64,000 nucleotides of DNA, taken from contig NZ_CP178732.1 of NCBI RefSeq assembly GCF_047324175.1, positions 4,898,001-4,962,000 of the forward strand. Direction: 5' to 3'. Source of the DNA: Acerihabitans sp015654925. Lineage in GTDB: Bacteria > Pseudomonadota > Gammaproteobacteria > Enterobacterales > Enterobacteriaceae. The position numbers and the translations under genes were made by a program. Below the pieces are notes generated by a model, which saw only the letters and a program-made list of their open reading frames with translations, ran no database searches and was not told where the DNA came from. Positions 53,230-62,134 of this stretch are shown piece after piece (position 1 is the stretch's first letter; each line of letters starts with the position of its first letter).

Positions 53230-53971
53230 CGGCAAGCCCCCGCCCGGGTCGCGATAATTTGGCCCTGCGCAGATACCACCCGCCGCCCGCCAGCGTAAGC
53301 AATAACGCCATGCCGCCGCCCAGCATTATCGGCCAGGTGCGTTGCCCCGCCTGCCGCGTCCGGGTATCGACGGGGGCATGCTGTTGCAACGAGGCGGGCC
53401 GGGAGAGTACGACGGAGATATTGTCGTATTCGACCTGGTTAAAGCTGTTCTTTAAAAACCGCTTGATATCGCCAATCATCAGCGTCGGATCGGCATCGCT
53501 CTGGTAATTGACCAGGGTGGAGAGATGCATTGGCTTAGGCGCCCGCCCGCCCTCCGCCGACTCAATGTCATAACTGACATGAACCCGGGCGGACAGCACC
53601 CCCTCCAGGGTTTGCAGCGACTGCTCAAGGCGCTGTTCAATAGCCGAATAGAGCCTGGCTTTTTCGGCGCGCGGCGAAGAAACCAATGAGTCGCTGGGAA
53701 AGAGTTGCGCAATTTCCATGCGGGGCTGGGCGGGCAGAGCATGCATTTTCAGCAAATCCACCGCAGCGGGAATATCGGCTTTGTTAACGCTGACGCTGTA
53801 GCCGGTCTTGCCTTTATCAACCTTGGCGGCATCGATGTTATTGCGCTGCAGCGTAGCGATAACCTCGTTGGCCTGGTGTTGATCCAGGCCTTTAAGCAGC
53901 GCTTCATCTTTACAGGCCGTCAGGCTCAGGGCCAATAAAGATGAAATCAGTAAAGGTTTGATCCTCCTCAT
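53207..53971 (-). CDS. sctJ: T3SS inner-ring lipoprotein SctJ (PrgK)
   Basis: 254 residues. Lipoprotein signal with Cys20 (LALSLTACKDEALLKGL), the two ring-building domains (DQHQANEVIATLQRNNID; ARLYSAIEQRLEQSLQTL), and a C-terminal membrane helix near 213-235 followed by Arg/Lys. It forms the inner-membrane ring with SctD. Overlaps sctI by four bases and sctK by about 23. Confidence 0.92.
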   Translation of the reverse strand: MRRIKPLLISSLLALSLTACKDEALLKGLDQHQANEVIATLQRNNIDAAKVDKGKTGYSVSVNKADIPAAVDLLKMHALPAQPRMEIAQLFPSDSLVSSPRAEKARLYSAIEQRLEQSLQTLEGVLSARVHVSYDIESAEGGRAPKPMHLSTLVNYQSDADPTLMIGDIKRFLKNSFNQVEYDNISVVLSRPASLQQHAPVDTRTRQAGQRTWPIMLGGGMALLLTLAGGGWYLRRAKLSRPGRGLADANHPAP

Positions 53972-54264
53972 GATCGCAGCAACGTTTCCACGGCCCCTAC
54001 GATTTTACGCATCCCGGTGCCGATAAAAGTGACGGCGTTGCTGTAGGTCAACATGCCGGTTTGTAACCTCCCAAGCGTAGCGGGATGGGATAAATCAGGT
54101 GAAGCGAGCAGACCGGCAATGTCCTGTTTTTGCCTGGCGACATTGACGGCGGTAGCCGCCATGCTTTGCTGGGCGATGCTGCTGATTGACTCTATATCCC
54201 GGGGATCTTGCCTGATATCCGCGATACGGCTGGCGCTGATTTCCGCAATGCGTTCAATGGTCAT
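53968..54264 (-). CDS. sctI: T3SS inner-rod protein SctI (PrgJ)
   Basis: 98 residues, helical, with the C-terminal segment GRLQTGMLTYSNAVTFIGTG resembling PrgJ. It connects the needle to the export gate and is itself secreted. Order sctF-sctI-sctJ is as in SPI-1. Confidence 0.88.
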   Translation of the reverse strand: MTIERIAEISASRIADIRQDPRDIESISSIAQQSMAATAVNVARQKQDIAGLLASPDLSHPATLGRLQTGMLTYSNAVTFIGTGMRKIVGAVETLLRS

Positions 54265-54284
54265 GATTTTTCCTTTAATTACCG

Positions 54285-54509
54285 TTAGAACTTCGACAAA
54301 ATCAAAGAATCGAGATCGGCTATTTTTTTAATCGCGGTGGAACTCAGGCTCTGGACGATATTATATTCATTCAGCTTTGCCTGGTATTCCGCCAGATACA
54401 TCGGATTGGATGGATCGCTGCTGGCCTTTTCCAACGCGTCCTGGGTGGCGATATTGGCTTTTTCTACGCTAGGAACCAATTTGTCGTATATTGCGGTGAT
54501 TGAACCCAT
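54285..54509 (-). CDS. sctF: T3SS needle protein SctF (PrgI)
   Basis: 74 residues, two helices joined by the typical SDPSNPMYLAEYQAKLNEYN turn region, C-terminus DLDSLILSKF. It polymerises into the needle. GGAG lies 6 bases upstream of the ATG, a strong site fitting the high amount needed. Confidence 0.93.
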   Translation of the reverse strand: MGSITAIYDKLVPSVEKANIATQDALEKASSDPSNPMYLAEYQAKLNEYNIVQSLSSTAIKKIADLDSLILSKF

Positions 54510-54528
54510 GGGAAACTCCTGTGATGTA

Positions 54529-55731
54529 TTAAGGTTTAGGGAAATACCAGTGGCCGGGGGTCATTTTCACGTACCCATGCTGGCCAAATTTGAATGATTT
54601 GCCTTTAAGCCAATCATCCATCATTTCGACGGCGAACTGCACATAGTGTCCGCTCCAGCGGCGTTCATGCTCTTCAAGGAAAAAACGCACCCGCTGAAGT
54701 TCGCCATCGTTCAACGCGCCGGTAATCACGAAAGTGACGCTATCGGGGTGATCAACCCGGGTATAAGGCAGCGCCAGCTTTTTAATCCCCGCCTCGGCCT
54801 GGCCGGCCACGGCTTCGTCATCGATTTCGGTGAATGCAATTTCCCGGGCATAGGGCAGTTGCGCCAGGAGTTGTTCATTTAGCGCCGCCTGCTGCTGCTC
54901 GCTGAGCCGGCCGCGCTGGCGGCTTAGCAGCAACACCGGCAGCTCCGGGTTATCGAGCCGGATCTGGTGCGCCATTAAAAAAGGGTGGTGCTGCCCCAGC
55001 CAGCGCCAGATACGCTGCGATTCTTCGCTGAGATTGGCCGTCCTGACCTGCCGGGTGGATTTCCACCGCACCAGCGCCTGCCTGGCCCAGACGGCATCGC
55101 GTTCGCTACCCGCCAGCACATACATCAACCCATCGCGCCCCGGCAATATTTGGTATTTCCCCGGTTCGTCGCCCAGCCGGCCGGCCAGGGCCTCGATTTC
55201 CCGCTGCTGGTTATCCCATTTGACCTGGACGAGCCCCAAAACCAGGGCGATGGCCCCCAGGCCGGCCAGGACGGCTATCTTCCAGCGCCTTGGACCGGGT
55301 GCTGGCGGCGGGACGGGAAGCGGCACGGGACCGGGCTGATAATTGAGTATCGCCTCAGACCAGGCTTCCCCCGCCCGCCGCACCGCCAGGACCACCGTTC
55401 CGACCGTTACGGCTTCCTGGGTGGCCAGCGGCAATTCCCGCACCGCGTTATCGGCAAGTTCGCGCAGCAGGAGGTTATCGCCAGCAGCGGGATCGCGGAT
55501 GATTTCGAAATTAAATCCCGCGCCGTCGACGGGAATGAATATGGAGTCTTCGGGAAAGGAAAGCGGTTGATCCCCTGCCGCAGGACCGGCATCGCTTGCC
55601 GCGACAAACAGCGTGTTTCCCGCGGAAATATGATATTCACACCCTTTTAATTTTCCATTAAGCAGCCTGACGATAATGACGTCAGGGTCCGCGTCATTAG
55701 GGCTGAGGTATTTACCTTGTTCAGTATGCAT
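54529..55731 (-). CDS. sctD: T3SS inner-membrane ring protein SctD (PrgH)
   Basis: 400 residues. Cytoplasmic FHA-like part (1-130), a Pro-rich stretch (QPGPVPLPVPPPAPGP), one membrane helix at 151-170 and a periplasmic ring-building part ending GHWYFPKP. It forms the outer of the two inner rings and binds SctK. First gene of the sctD-F-I-J-K-L operon. Confidence 0.92.
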   Translation of the reverse strand: MHTEQGKYLSPNDADPDVIIVRLLNGKLKGCEYHISAGNTLFVAASDAGPAAGDQPLSFPEDSIFIPVDGAGFNFEIIRDPAAGDNLLLRELADNAVRELPLATQEAVTVGTVVLAVRRAGEAWSEAILNYQPGPVPLPVPPPAPGPRRWKIAVLAGLGAIALVLGLVQVKWDNQQREIEALAGRLGDEPGKYQILPGRDGLMYVLAGSERDAVWARQALVRWKSTRQVRTANLSEESQRIWRWLGQHHPFLMAHQIRLDNPELPVLLLSRQRGRLSEQQQAALNEQLLAQLPYAREIAFTEIDDEAVAGQAEAGIKKLALPYTRVDHPDSVTFVITGALNDGELQRVRFFLEEHERRWSGHYVQFAVEMMDDWLKGKSFKFGQHGYVKMTPGHWYFPKP

Positions 55732-56057
55732 GTTGAAATTTTATTAGCACTCAAAGGGATCATGATGGGACAGAGTATAATATGCCGCGAGATAACACTT
55801 CATGATGAAAATCTGATAAATTATTCTTCAAATGGACAATAAATAATTACGTAAATAATATTAAAAATTATAAACAATAATGGGTTGAACATCAGCCAGC
55901 GGGTCAACGCACCCGTAAAATCATTATTACACAGTTCGGCAAAAATATTGAGTATAAATATACTTAACCAAGCTCAATGAAATAAGAAACTCCTATAATA
56001 AGTTGAATTTTACGTGGAGATAACGCCGGGAAATTTTTCCCGGCGGATTATTTACCG
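55732..56057. promoter_or_regulatory. AT-rich spacer with the probable sctD operon promoter
   Basis: 326 bases, much more AT-rich than the genes on both sides, between iacP and sctD. In SPI-1 this place holds the HilA-activated prgH promoter. I see no clear HilA-type repeat. A/T tracts suggest silencing by H-NS-like proteins. Confidence 0.45.
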
Positions 56058-56333
56058 CTATTTTTCCGCATGCCCTATTTTTTCACACACAATGGCGCGG
56101 AGATCCCCGACGGTTTCCATTGATAGCAGGTCACTTTCCGTAAGTTCGACGCCGAAAGTCTCGGCAACGCCGATTTCAATTTCCACCAGATCGAGGGAAT
56201 CCACATAAAGTTCATTGACCAGATGGCAACTATCGGCGATTTCATGTTGCTGGCGGCCCAATCTGCACGCCAGCATGGCGTGCAGATTTTGTTGGATCAG
56301 GGGATTATCGCCGGTCCTCTGGGGGTTATTCAT
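56058..56333 (-). CDS. iacP: T3SS-associated acyl carrier protein IacP
   Basis: 91 residues. The phosphopantetheine Ser is in ELYVDSLDLVEIEIG (canonical DSLD). In Salmonella, IacP lies after sipA and promotes secretion of translocators and effectors. The gene overlaps the end of the sipA-like gene by eight bases. Intact. Confidence 0.9.
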   Translation of the reverse strand: MNNPQRTGDNPLIQQNLHAMLACRLGRQQHEIADSCHLVNELYVDSLDLVEIEIGVAETFGVELTESDLLSMETVGDLRAIVCEKIGHAEK

Positions 56334-58200
56334 ATTTTTTCCTGAATGCCGAACCGCTATTTTTTAGTCCGGCCAGTACGCCGGTTAAATCTTCCGCGGG
56401 CTGGTTTAGCGGCGCTATGCTCCTGGCCGGCGGCTGGCTGCGCGGATGCTGCGCCAGCCGCTTGCCCTGGTTGGACAGCACGACCGGCCCGGCGTCATGG
56501 CTGGGAGCCGCCCGGTCGCCGATGACCGCCCGCGGTTGCGCCAGCGGAGCCGCGCGCCGGGGAGCCGGGATAGCCGCCGGCCGCGAATCGATGACCGCTG
56601 CGGCCGGGGCCGGCTGGGTCACGGTGTAATCCCGCCTGATGGCGGATGCGGTGCGTTGGGCCACCTGCTGCGGCAGCGGCCGCCGGCCGGCGGCGTCCTG
56701 AGCGGCGTGCGGGCCATGCGGACCGTTATTTTCTTGCCCGGGGCGCGGATTTTGCGGGCCGCCGGCATCCTGAGCGGTGTGCGGGCCGCGCGGATCGCGA
56801 TCTTCTTGCCCGGGGCGCGGATTTTGCAGGACGGCAGCGTCCTGAGCGGCGTGCGGGCCGTGGGGATCGTTATTTTCTTGTCCAGGGCGCAGATTGTGCG
56901 CCGCGACATCAACTTTCCTGAGCCCGGCCCGCAGGACTTGCGGGTCCTCGGCGGGCTGATTCAGCGGCGCGAAATGGGTAACCGGCGCCTGGCTGCGCGG
57001 ATGCTGCGCCAGCCGCTTGCCCTGGTTGGACAGCACGACCGGCCCGGCGTCATGGCTGGGAGCCGCCCGGTCGCCGATGACCGCCCGCGGTTGCGCCAGC
57101 GGAGCCGCGCGCCGGGGAGCCGGGATAGCCGCCGGCCGCGAATCGATGACCGCCGCGGCCGGGGCCGGCTGGGTCACGGTGTAATCCCGCCTGATGGCGG
57201 ATGCGGTGCGTTGGGCCACCTGCGGCAGCGGCCGCCGGCCGGCGGCGTCCTGAGCGGCGTGCGGGCCATGCGGACCGTTATTTTCTTGCCCGGGGCGCGG
57301 ATTTTGCCGGCCGCCGGCATCCTGAGCGGTGTGCGGGCCGCGCGGATCGTTATTTTCTTGTCCAGGGCGCGGATTGCGCGCCGCGACATCAACTTTCCTG
57401 AGCCCGGCCCGCAGGACTTGCGGGTCCTCGGCGGGCTGATTCAGCGGCGCGAAATGGGTAACCGGCGCCTGGCTGCGCGGATGCTGCGCCAGCCGTTTGC
57501 CCTGGTTGGACAGCACGGCCGGCCCGGCGTCATGGCGGGGAGCCGCCCGGTCGCCGATGACCGCCCGCGGTTGCGCCAGCGGAGCCGCGCGCCGGGGAGC
57601 CGGGATAGCCGCCGGCCGCGAATCGATGACCGCCGCGGCCGGGGCCGGCTGGGTCACGGTGTAATCCCGCCTGATGGCGGATGCGGTGCGTTGGGCCACC
57701 TGCGGCAGCGGCCGCCGGCCGGCGGCGTCCTGAGCGGCGTGCGGGCCATGCGGACCGTTATTTTCTTGCCCGGGGCGCGGATTTTGCCGGCCGCCGGCAT
57801 CCTGAGCGGTGTGCGGGCCGCGCGGATCGTTATTTTCTTGTCCAGGGCGCGGATTGCGCGCCGCGACATCAACTTTCCTGAGCCCGGCCCGCAGGACTTG
57901 CGGGTCCTCGGCGGGCTGATTCAGCGGCGCGAAATGGGTAACCGGCGCCTGGCTGCGCGGATGCTGCGCCAGCCGTTTGCCCTGGTTGGACAGCACGGCC
58001 GGCCCGGCGTCATGGCGGGGAGCCGCCCGGTCGCCGATGACCGCCCGCGGTTGCGCCAGCGGAACCGAACGCTGGGGGGCGGGGATAGCCGCCGGCCGCG
58101 AATCGATGACCGCCGCGGCCGGGGCCGGCTGGGTCACGGTGTAATCCCGCCTGATGGCGGATGCGGTGCGTTGGGCCACCTGCGGCAGCGGCCGCCGGCC
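56326..58200 (-). repeat. 480-bp coding tandem repeats in the sipA-like gene
   Basis: On the minus strand, units begin at 58200, 57720, 57240 and 56688. Units 1 and 2 are 480 bases, unit 3 is 552 (two extra RPGQE-containing blocks) and unit 4 is cut by the stop. Unit 2 and unit 3 are nearly base-identical over most of their length, which indicates recent duplication or gene conversion. Within each unit a shorter repeat, NPRPGQENN-x-P-x-GPH, occurs two to four times. Confidence 0.92.
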
Positions 58201-59805
58201 GGCGCTGGCCTTTCCGGCCGGCATTACTTGCGCGCCGCCAATCCCGGTCGGGGAAGTATCCCGCGGCGGCGTCAGCATAAACGTACGCCGCGACGCGGCG
58301 TTTTCGGGCGGCAACGAGTAGGCGCGCGCGAGGGCGCCCAAGGAATTTACGGCGGCTGACTCCGCCTGCGCGGCGGTTAATGGCTCGCCGGCTCGTACGC
58401 CCTGCGCCTGGCCGGCGGATGGCGGTTCAACTTGCGCTGCCGTGGCGGGCCGCCCGGCAAGATTATCCGCCGAACGCGCGCGCGCGGCGCCGGGGCGGGG
58501 AAACGCGCCGGCCTGGCGGTCGCCATGGGCCGCGGTATTATTGGCCGGAGCAAAGGTCAGGTTGGTGGGCGCGAAGGTCAGATTGGTGGGCGCAAAGGTC
58601 AGGTTGGTGGGCGCGAAGGTCTGGTTGGTGGGCGCGAAGGTCTGGTTGGTGGGCGCGAAGACCTGCGTCGGCGCATAAATATTGTTGTAATAATTATAGG
58701 TATTGTAGGTAGCGCCGGGAGCCTGATGATCATCGCGCGCCGTGCGCCCGGCTTCTGGCCCGGGCCGCGGAACTTCCGGCAGCGGTTCGGGGCCGGCGGC
58801 ATGGGACGGACCATCGGGCCGCTGAACGCCGGCCGGCCCGGTCGGGGATTCAGCCAGCCCGTCCGCCAGCTCGCGCAGGAAATGGAGCTTGGTGATTTGC
58901 ACATTAAACGAATCGGCGATCGTCCGGATATCCACCGAAATATTGTCTTCCATACCCTGAAAAATATTCTCGGTTTTCTGATAGGCATGGCGGTCAAAGT
59001 ACTGGCTGAACTCCCGCATTGACTCATCGGTCAGCTTGCCGGATATTTTTTGCTCTACATATTTGATCGCAAAAGGAATAATATGTTTTTCATATAATAT
59101 TTTCCCGGCATTCAGCTTGCCCTCGCCGTACATTTTCGCCAGTACGCCCACCAGTTTATTTTCCAGGGCGCCGACTTTAAGGCAGGCGGACGCCTTGCCC
59201 GGCTGCGGGCTGCCGAAGATCGATTTTTTGCCCAGGCCATCCTTGACCATCATATCGGTCAGTTCCCGTATGATGCCATCCAGTTCCTGCTTTACCTGCT
59301 CGCCGGGATGCGCCAGCGTAGCCATTTGATAGACCGCCGCGATATTGGGCAACCTGAACTCGCGGGCGATACTGTTGCCATCCGGGTCGTTATACAGCCG
59401 CCGCAGCTCGGCGCCGCATTTGGGATTGGCGCGAAACAGCAGTTCCAGGCCCTGCTGATTGAATTGCGTTTTAAAATCGTCGAGGGAGATGATTTTTTCA
59501 GCGCCGGATTGCCCCGCGCCGCGGTCCGCGTCCGCGGGGGCGATACCGGTCACGCTATGATCAAAGGCGCCCCCGCCGGACGAAAGCAGGCTATCTTGAC
59601 CCGCTGCCCGTGCCGCCCGGTTTTTTGACGCGCCGGCGGAACGATCAACATGAGATCCTTTTTTACCGGACGCTGATATCACGCGGGGCTGGCCATTGCC
59701 CACCCGCCTTATCTGATTCGGCCAGGCCGGTTTATCAGATAACAAGAGCTGGTTAAAGCGCTGCGGCGGCAGGCTGATTGACGTCATGTTGATGGAATTG
59801 GTCAT
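56326..59805 (-). CDS. sipA: SipA-like type III effector with a novel tandem-repeat C-terminus
   Basis: 1159 residues. Residues about 95-320 resemble the SipA N-terminal half (MMVKDGLGKKSIFG, HIIPFAIKYVEQKIS, LTDESMREFSQYFDRHAYQ), which binds the InvB-type chaperone. At about 376-422 lie FAPTNxT heptads, in the place where SipA has its own Asn/Ser-rich repeats. From 536 on there are three near-identical units of 160, 160 and 184 residues and a shorter fourth, rich in Pro, Arg, Ala and Gln. Each contains SAIRRDYTVTQPAPAA and VLRAGLRKV. I see no trace of SipA's actin-binding C-terminal domain. Order sipB-C-D-A-iacP is as in SPI-1. It should be a secreted effector; the repeat's function is unknown. 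Confidence 0.8.
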   Translation of the reverse strand: MTNSINMTSISLPPQRFNQLLLSDKPAWPNQIRRVGNGQPRVISASGKKGSHVDRSAGASKNRAARAAGQDSLLSSGGGAFDHSVTGIAPADADRGAGQSGAEKIISLDDFKTQFNQQGLELLFRANPKCGAELRRLYNDPDGNSIAREFRLPNIAAVYQMATLAHPGEQVKQELDGIIRELTDMMVKDGLGKKSIFGSPQPGKASACLKVGALENKLVGVLAKMYGEGKLNAGKILYEKHIIPFAIKYVEQKISGKLTDESMREFSQYFDRHAYQKTENIFQGMEDNISVDIRTIADSFNVQITKLHFLRELADGLAESPTGPAGVQRPDGPSHAAGPEPLPEVPRPGPEAGRTARDDHQAPGATYNTYNYYNNIYAPTQVFAPTNQTFAPTNQTFAPTNLTFAPTNLTFAPTNLTFAPANNTAAHGDRQAGAFPRPGAARARSADNLAGRPATAAQVEPPSAGQAQGVRAGEPLTAAQAESAAVNSLGALARAYSLPPENAASRRTFMLTPPRDTSPTGIGGAQVMPAGKASAGRRPLPQVAQRTASAIRRDYTVTQPAPAAAVIDSRPAAIPAPQRSVPLAQPRAVIGDRAAPRHDAGPAVLSNQGKRLAQHPRSQAPVTHFAPLNQPAEDPQVLRAGLRKVDVAARNPRPGQENNDPRGPHTAQDAGGRQNPRPGQENNGPHGPHAAQDAAGRRPLPQVAQRTASAIRRDYTVTQPAPAAAVIDSRPAAIPAPRRAAPLAQPRAVIGDRAAPRHDAGPAVLSNQGKRLAQHPRSQAPVTHFAPLNQPAEDPQVLRAGLRKVDVAARNPRPGQENNDPRGPHTAQDAGGRQNPRPGQENNGPHGPHAAQDAAGRRPLPQVAQRTASAIRRDYTVTQPAPAAAVIDSRPAAIPAPRRAAPLAQPRAVIGDRAAPSHDAGPVVLSNQGKRLAQHPRSQAPVTHFAPLNQPAEDPQVLRAGLRKVDVAAHNLRPGQENNDPHGPHAAQDAAVLQNPRPGQEDRDPRGPHTAQDAGGPQNPRPGQENNGPHGPHAAQDAAGRRPLPQQVAQRTASAIRRDYTVTQPAPAAAVIDSRPAAIPAPRRAAPLAQPRAVIGDRAAPSHDAGPVVLSNQGKRLAQHPRSQPPARSIAPLNQPAEDLTGVLAGLKNSGSAFRKKYE
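58538..58680 (-). repeat. 21-bp coding repeats (FAPTNxT heptads)
   Basis: Six tandem 21-base units encode FAPTNQT twice, FAPTNLT three times and FAPANNT, preceded by a degenerate YAPTQV. Bases differ slightly at third positions. The segment could form an extended beta-type spacer between the two halves of the effector. Confidence 0.9.
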
Positions 59806-59824
59806 AATAATCTCTCACTGGCAG

Positions 59825-60955
59825 CTAAAACGAGGCGATAATCTGTTTAAGGGCATCGGCACCTGAGGTAATGGATGAACTCAAGACTTTTACCAGGGTA
59901 TCGAACATGGCGTTGGCATTGCCGTATTTGGTGGTCAAGGTTTGCAGCGTGGTTTTGAACTTGTCCGCCTGGGCGTCAAAGCCGCTGCGCCATGATTGAT
60001 ACTGAAAGGTGTTCATGGGTTTAACGCCGCTATCGGTTAAATCTTTTTTGATGGCCTCCAGCGGAGAAAGATCCATCCTGACCACATAACCGCCGTTGTA
60101 GGGCTGGACACATTTGGCGTCGATGCCCAGCTCTTTGGCCCACTCTTCCGCTTGGGCTTTGGTTACGCCGCCGGATTCCGGAAACAGGATACCGGCGGCC
60201 CCCACGGAGTACCGGTCGATCAATTTCTGGATCTCATCTAGCACCGCGCGATCAAACTGCATGGTCTGATTGCCTTTGTCATCGGTGGTAACTTTAAGAT
60301 GGCGGGTCAAGCCGCTCATGAAATCGCTGAAATCCCGGAACAGGTTGGTATAGCGCTCCACCACCGTCTCATACACTTTGAGGTATTGCGTTTCGATCAG
60401 GCCGATGCTGTCCACGACTTGTTGCCAAAGCTCGGCATTACTGACAAACGAGGTGGCGGCATCGCCGGCGGCGAGACCGGCCGCCCGCGGGCTGATAAAT
60501 CCGGAGAGATCCGGCGGCGCGGGCAAATGCGCCCCGCTCTCGATAGCCCCGTTTAATTTGGCGTTGGCCGCGTGCCGGATTACCGCGAGTTCCCCGTCAA
60601 AGGCAAACGCCCGGGCGGGACGGCCCCCGGCGCTCCCGGTGGTTTCCAGCGGGGCCTGGCCGGCAGGGGCGGGCGCGGCGGCCAGCGCCTGCTGGCGGTC
60701 GGTAACCTGCCCGATCGCGTCGCGGGTGTGGGCGGCGACCTGTCGGCAGGCGCGGTCTAAGGCCATGCGGCAATGGTCCCATTCCGCTTTGGCGTCGGCC
60801 AGCATAAGATGGTTTGCCGCCGGCTGCGGATTATCGGCCGCCGGCGAGGGGGGCGCAGTAACGCCCAGTCCCGGCGCGCCGGCAACGGGCGGTGCGCCAG
60901 GCGTCGCGGGTGCGCCCGGCATGGGCCGCATAACGGTAAAATTCAGATTTTCCAT
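59825..60955 (-). CDS. sipD: T3SS needle-tip protein SipD (SctA)
   Basis: 376 residues. The Pro/Ala-rich N-terminus (first 50 residues) is longer than in Salmonella. The IpaD/SipD core follows, with LWQQVVDSIGLIETQYLKVY, YTNLFRDFSDFMSGL and the conserved C-terminus FDTLVKVLSSSITSGADALK. It sits at the needle tip and controls translocator insertion. Lies 19 bases before the sipA-like gene. Confidence 0.92.
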   Translation of the reverse strand: MENLNFTVMRPMPGAPATPGAPPVAGAPGLGVTAPPSPAADNPQPAANHLMLADAKAEWDHCRMALDRACRQVAAHTRDAIGQVTDRQQALAAAPAPAGQAPLETTGSAGGRPARAFAFDGELAVIRHAANAKLNGAIESGAHLPAPPDLSGFISPRAAGLAAGDAATSFVSNAELWQQVVDSIGLIETQYLKVYETVVERYTNLFRDFSDFMSGLTRHLKVTTDDKGNQTMQFDRAVLDEIQKLIDRYSVGAAGILFPESGGVTKAQAEEWAKELGIDAKCVQPYNGGYVVRMDLSPLEAIKKDLTDSGVKPMNTFQYQSWRSGFDAQADKFKTTLQTLTTKYGNANAMFDTLVKVLSSSITSGADALKQIIASF

Positions 60956-61005
60956 GGTCAGGTCACTCCGCGCCGTCCGCCAATCGTGGGCGGCGCTATT
61001 GAATA

Positions 61006-62121
61006 TTAAACCGATTTACCGGCTATCATATTGGCCGTATCCAAATGGCCTTTTTGAATCTCGGCTAATTTTTGCTGCAATGTTTGCAGTAAATTCTCAT
61101 GATCGCGGGCATTGGTATTGCTGGTGTCCGCCAGGCCGTCGGCCACCTGCCCCGCCTGCTGCAGCATATGTTGCTGGGCGTTCTCATTGGCCTGGATAAC
61201 CTGGGTGTTGCCGCCGACGATGCCCGTGGTGGGATGGGCCATTTGCGAAATCAGCACGCCCTTCATTTTGGTTGCCTCGGCTTTGGCCATCAGGTTTTTA
61301 TAATCGTTCTCTTCTTTATCGATCCTGGTTTGCGCCTTGATTTCGGTCTCGCGTTTGATGTGGGCGTTTTGCGCCGACGTTACGTTCGGGCTATGCTCTT
61401 TAACCGCGAAATTGCGTCCGTCGGTAGTGGCGAGTTTCGGCCGCGGCGGCATGGCGGGTACCGCCGGCGATGCGGCGGTACCCTTGGCGCCGTTGAGTTT
61501 GTTCATCGCCAGATCCGTCTTGGCCTGCTGGACCTGTTTCAAATTATTGTTGATGGCGTAGCGCTCGTTTTTAATCGCCTTGCCTTGCAAAGAGGCGCCC
61601 GCGCCGGCGATAGCGGTGCTGAATGCCGCCTGGGTGATTGCCCCGCTCAGCGCCGCCTGCCCGGAGGCCCTCATGGCGCTGGCCACGCCATCGGCCATTT
61701 GCCCTTTAACCAGCGCCATATCCGACTGATTGTGCCGATCGGCGGTTTTATTTGATTGCAGCGCCTGCAAAATAACGGCAAATAAAGCGGCGATATTACT
61801 GGTGGACAAATTGCCCACCTCGAATTTTTTCATCTCGGTTTTGCCGGCAATCAGCTTGGCCAAATCCTCGACCGGATCGCCTTCTCCGGCGCGTTGCGCC
61901 AGCGCCTGCCCCAACTGCCCGGCGCTCATCGCCCTGGACTTATCCGGCATACGCAGGGCATCGGCGGCGCCAACGCCCGCAACCCCCTGGTTGATTTGCG
62001 CCGCGCGATTGGCCAATTCCCCGCTGGTATCGGCCGGGCGCTGCTTTATGTCCTGCACGGCATCTTGCACCGCTGGATTGTTATAGATGGCGTGTTGCGG
62101 TTGAATTACCAAAGTGGTCAT
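61006..62121 (-). CDS. sipC: T3SS translocator SipC (SctB)
   Basis: 371 residues from the ATG at 62121, with AAGGA 8 bases upstream. SipC-like segments: VEDLAKLIAGKTEMKKFEVG, a hydrophobic middle helix region (ALSGAITQAAFSTAIAGAGA) and a helical end ENLLQTLQQKLAEIQKG. It forms the host-membrane pore with SipB. In Salmonella the C-terminal part nucleates actin; this cannot be judged here. Confidence 0.9.
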   Translation of the reverse strand: MTTLVIQPQHAIYNNPAVQDAVQDIKQRPADTSGELANRAAQINQGVAGVGAADALRMPDKSRAMSAGQLGQALAQRAGEGDPVEDLAKLIAGKTEMKKFEVGNLSTSNIAALFAVILQALQSNKTADRHNQSDMALVKGQMADGVASAMRASGQAALSGAITQAAFSTAIAGAGASLQGKAIKNERYAINNNLKQVQQAKTDLAMNKLNGAKGTAASPAVPAMPPRPKLATTDGRNFAVKEHSPNVTSAQNAHIKRETEIKAQTRIDKEENDYKNLMAKAEATKMKGVLISQMAHPTTGIVGGNTQVIQANENAQQHMLQQAGQVADGLADTSNTNARDHENLLQTLQQKLAEIQKGHLDTANMIAGKSV

Positions 62122-62134
62122 AATAGCTATCCTT

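Noticed and set aside
56446..58359. A 637-residue plus-strand open frame with tandem repeats opposite the sipA-like gene
   Set aside because: It is an antisense shadow of the GC-rich sipA-like repeat region; its repeats follow from those of the real gene, and it has no ribosome site.
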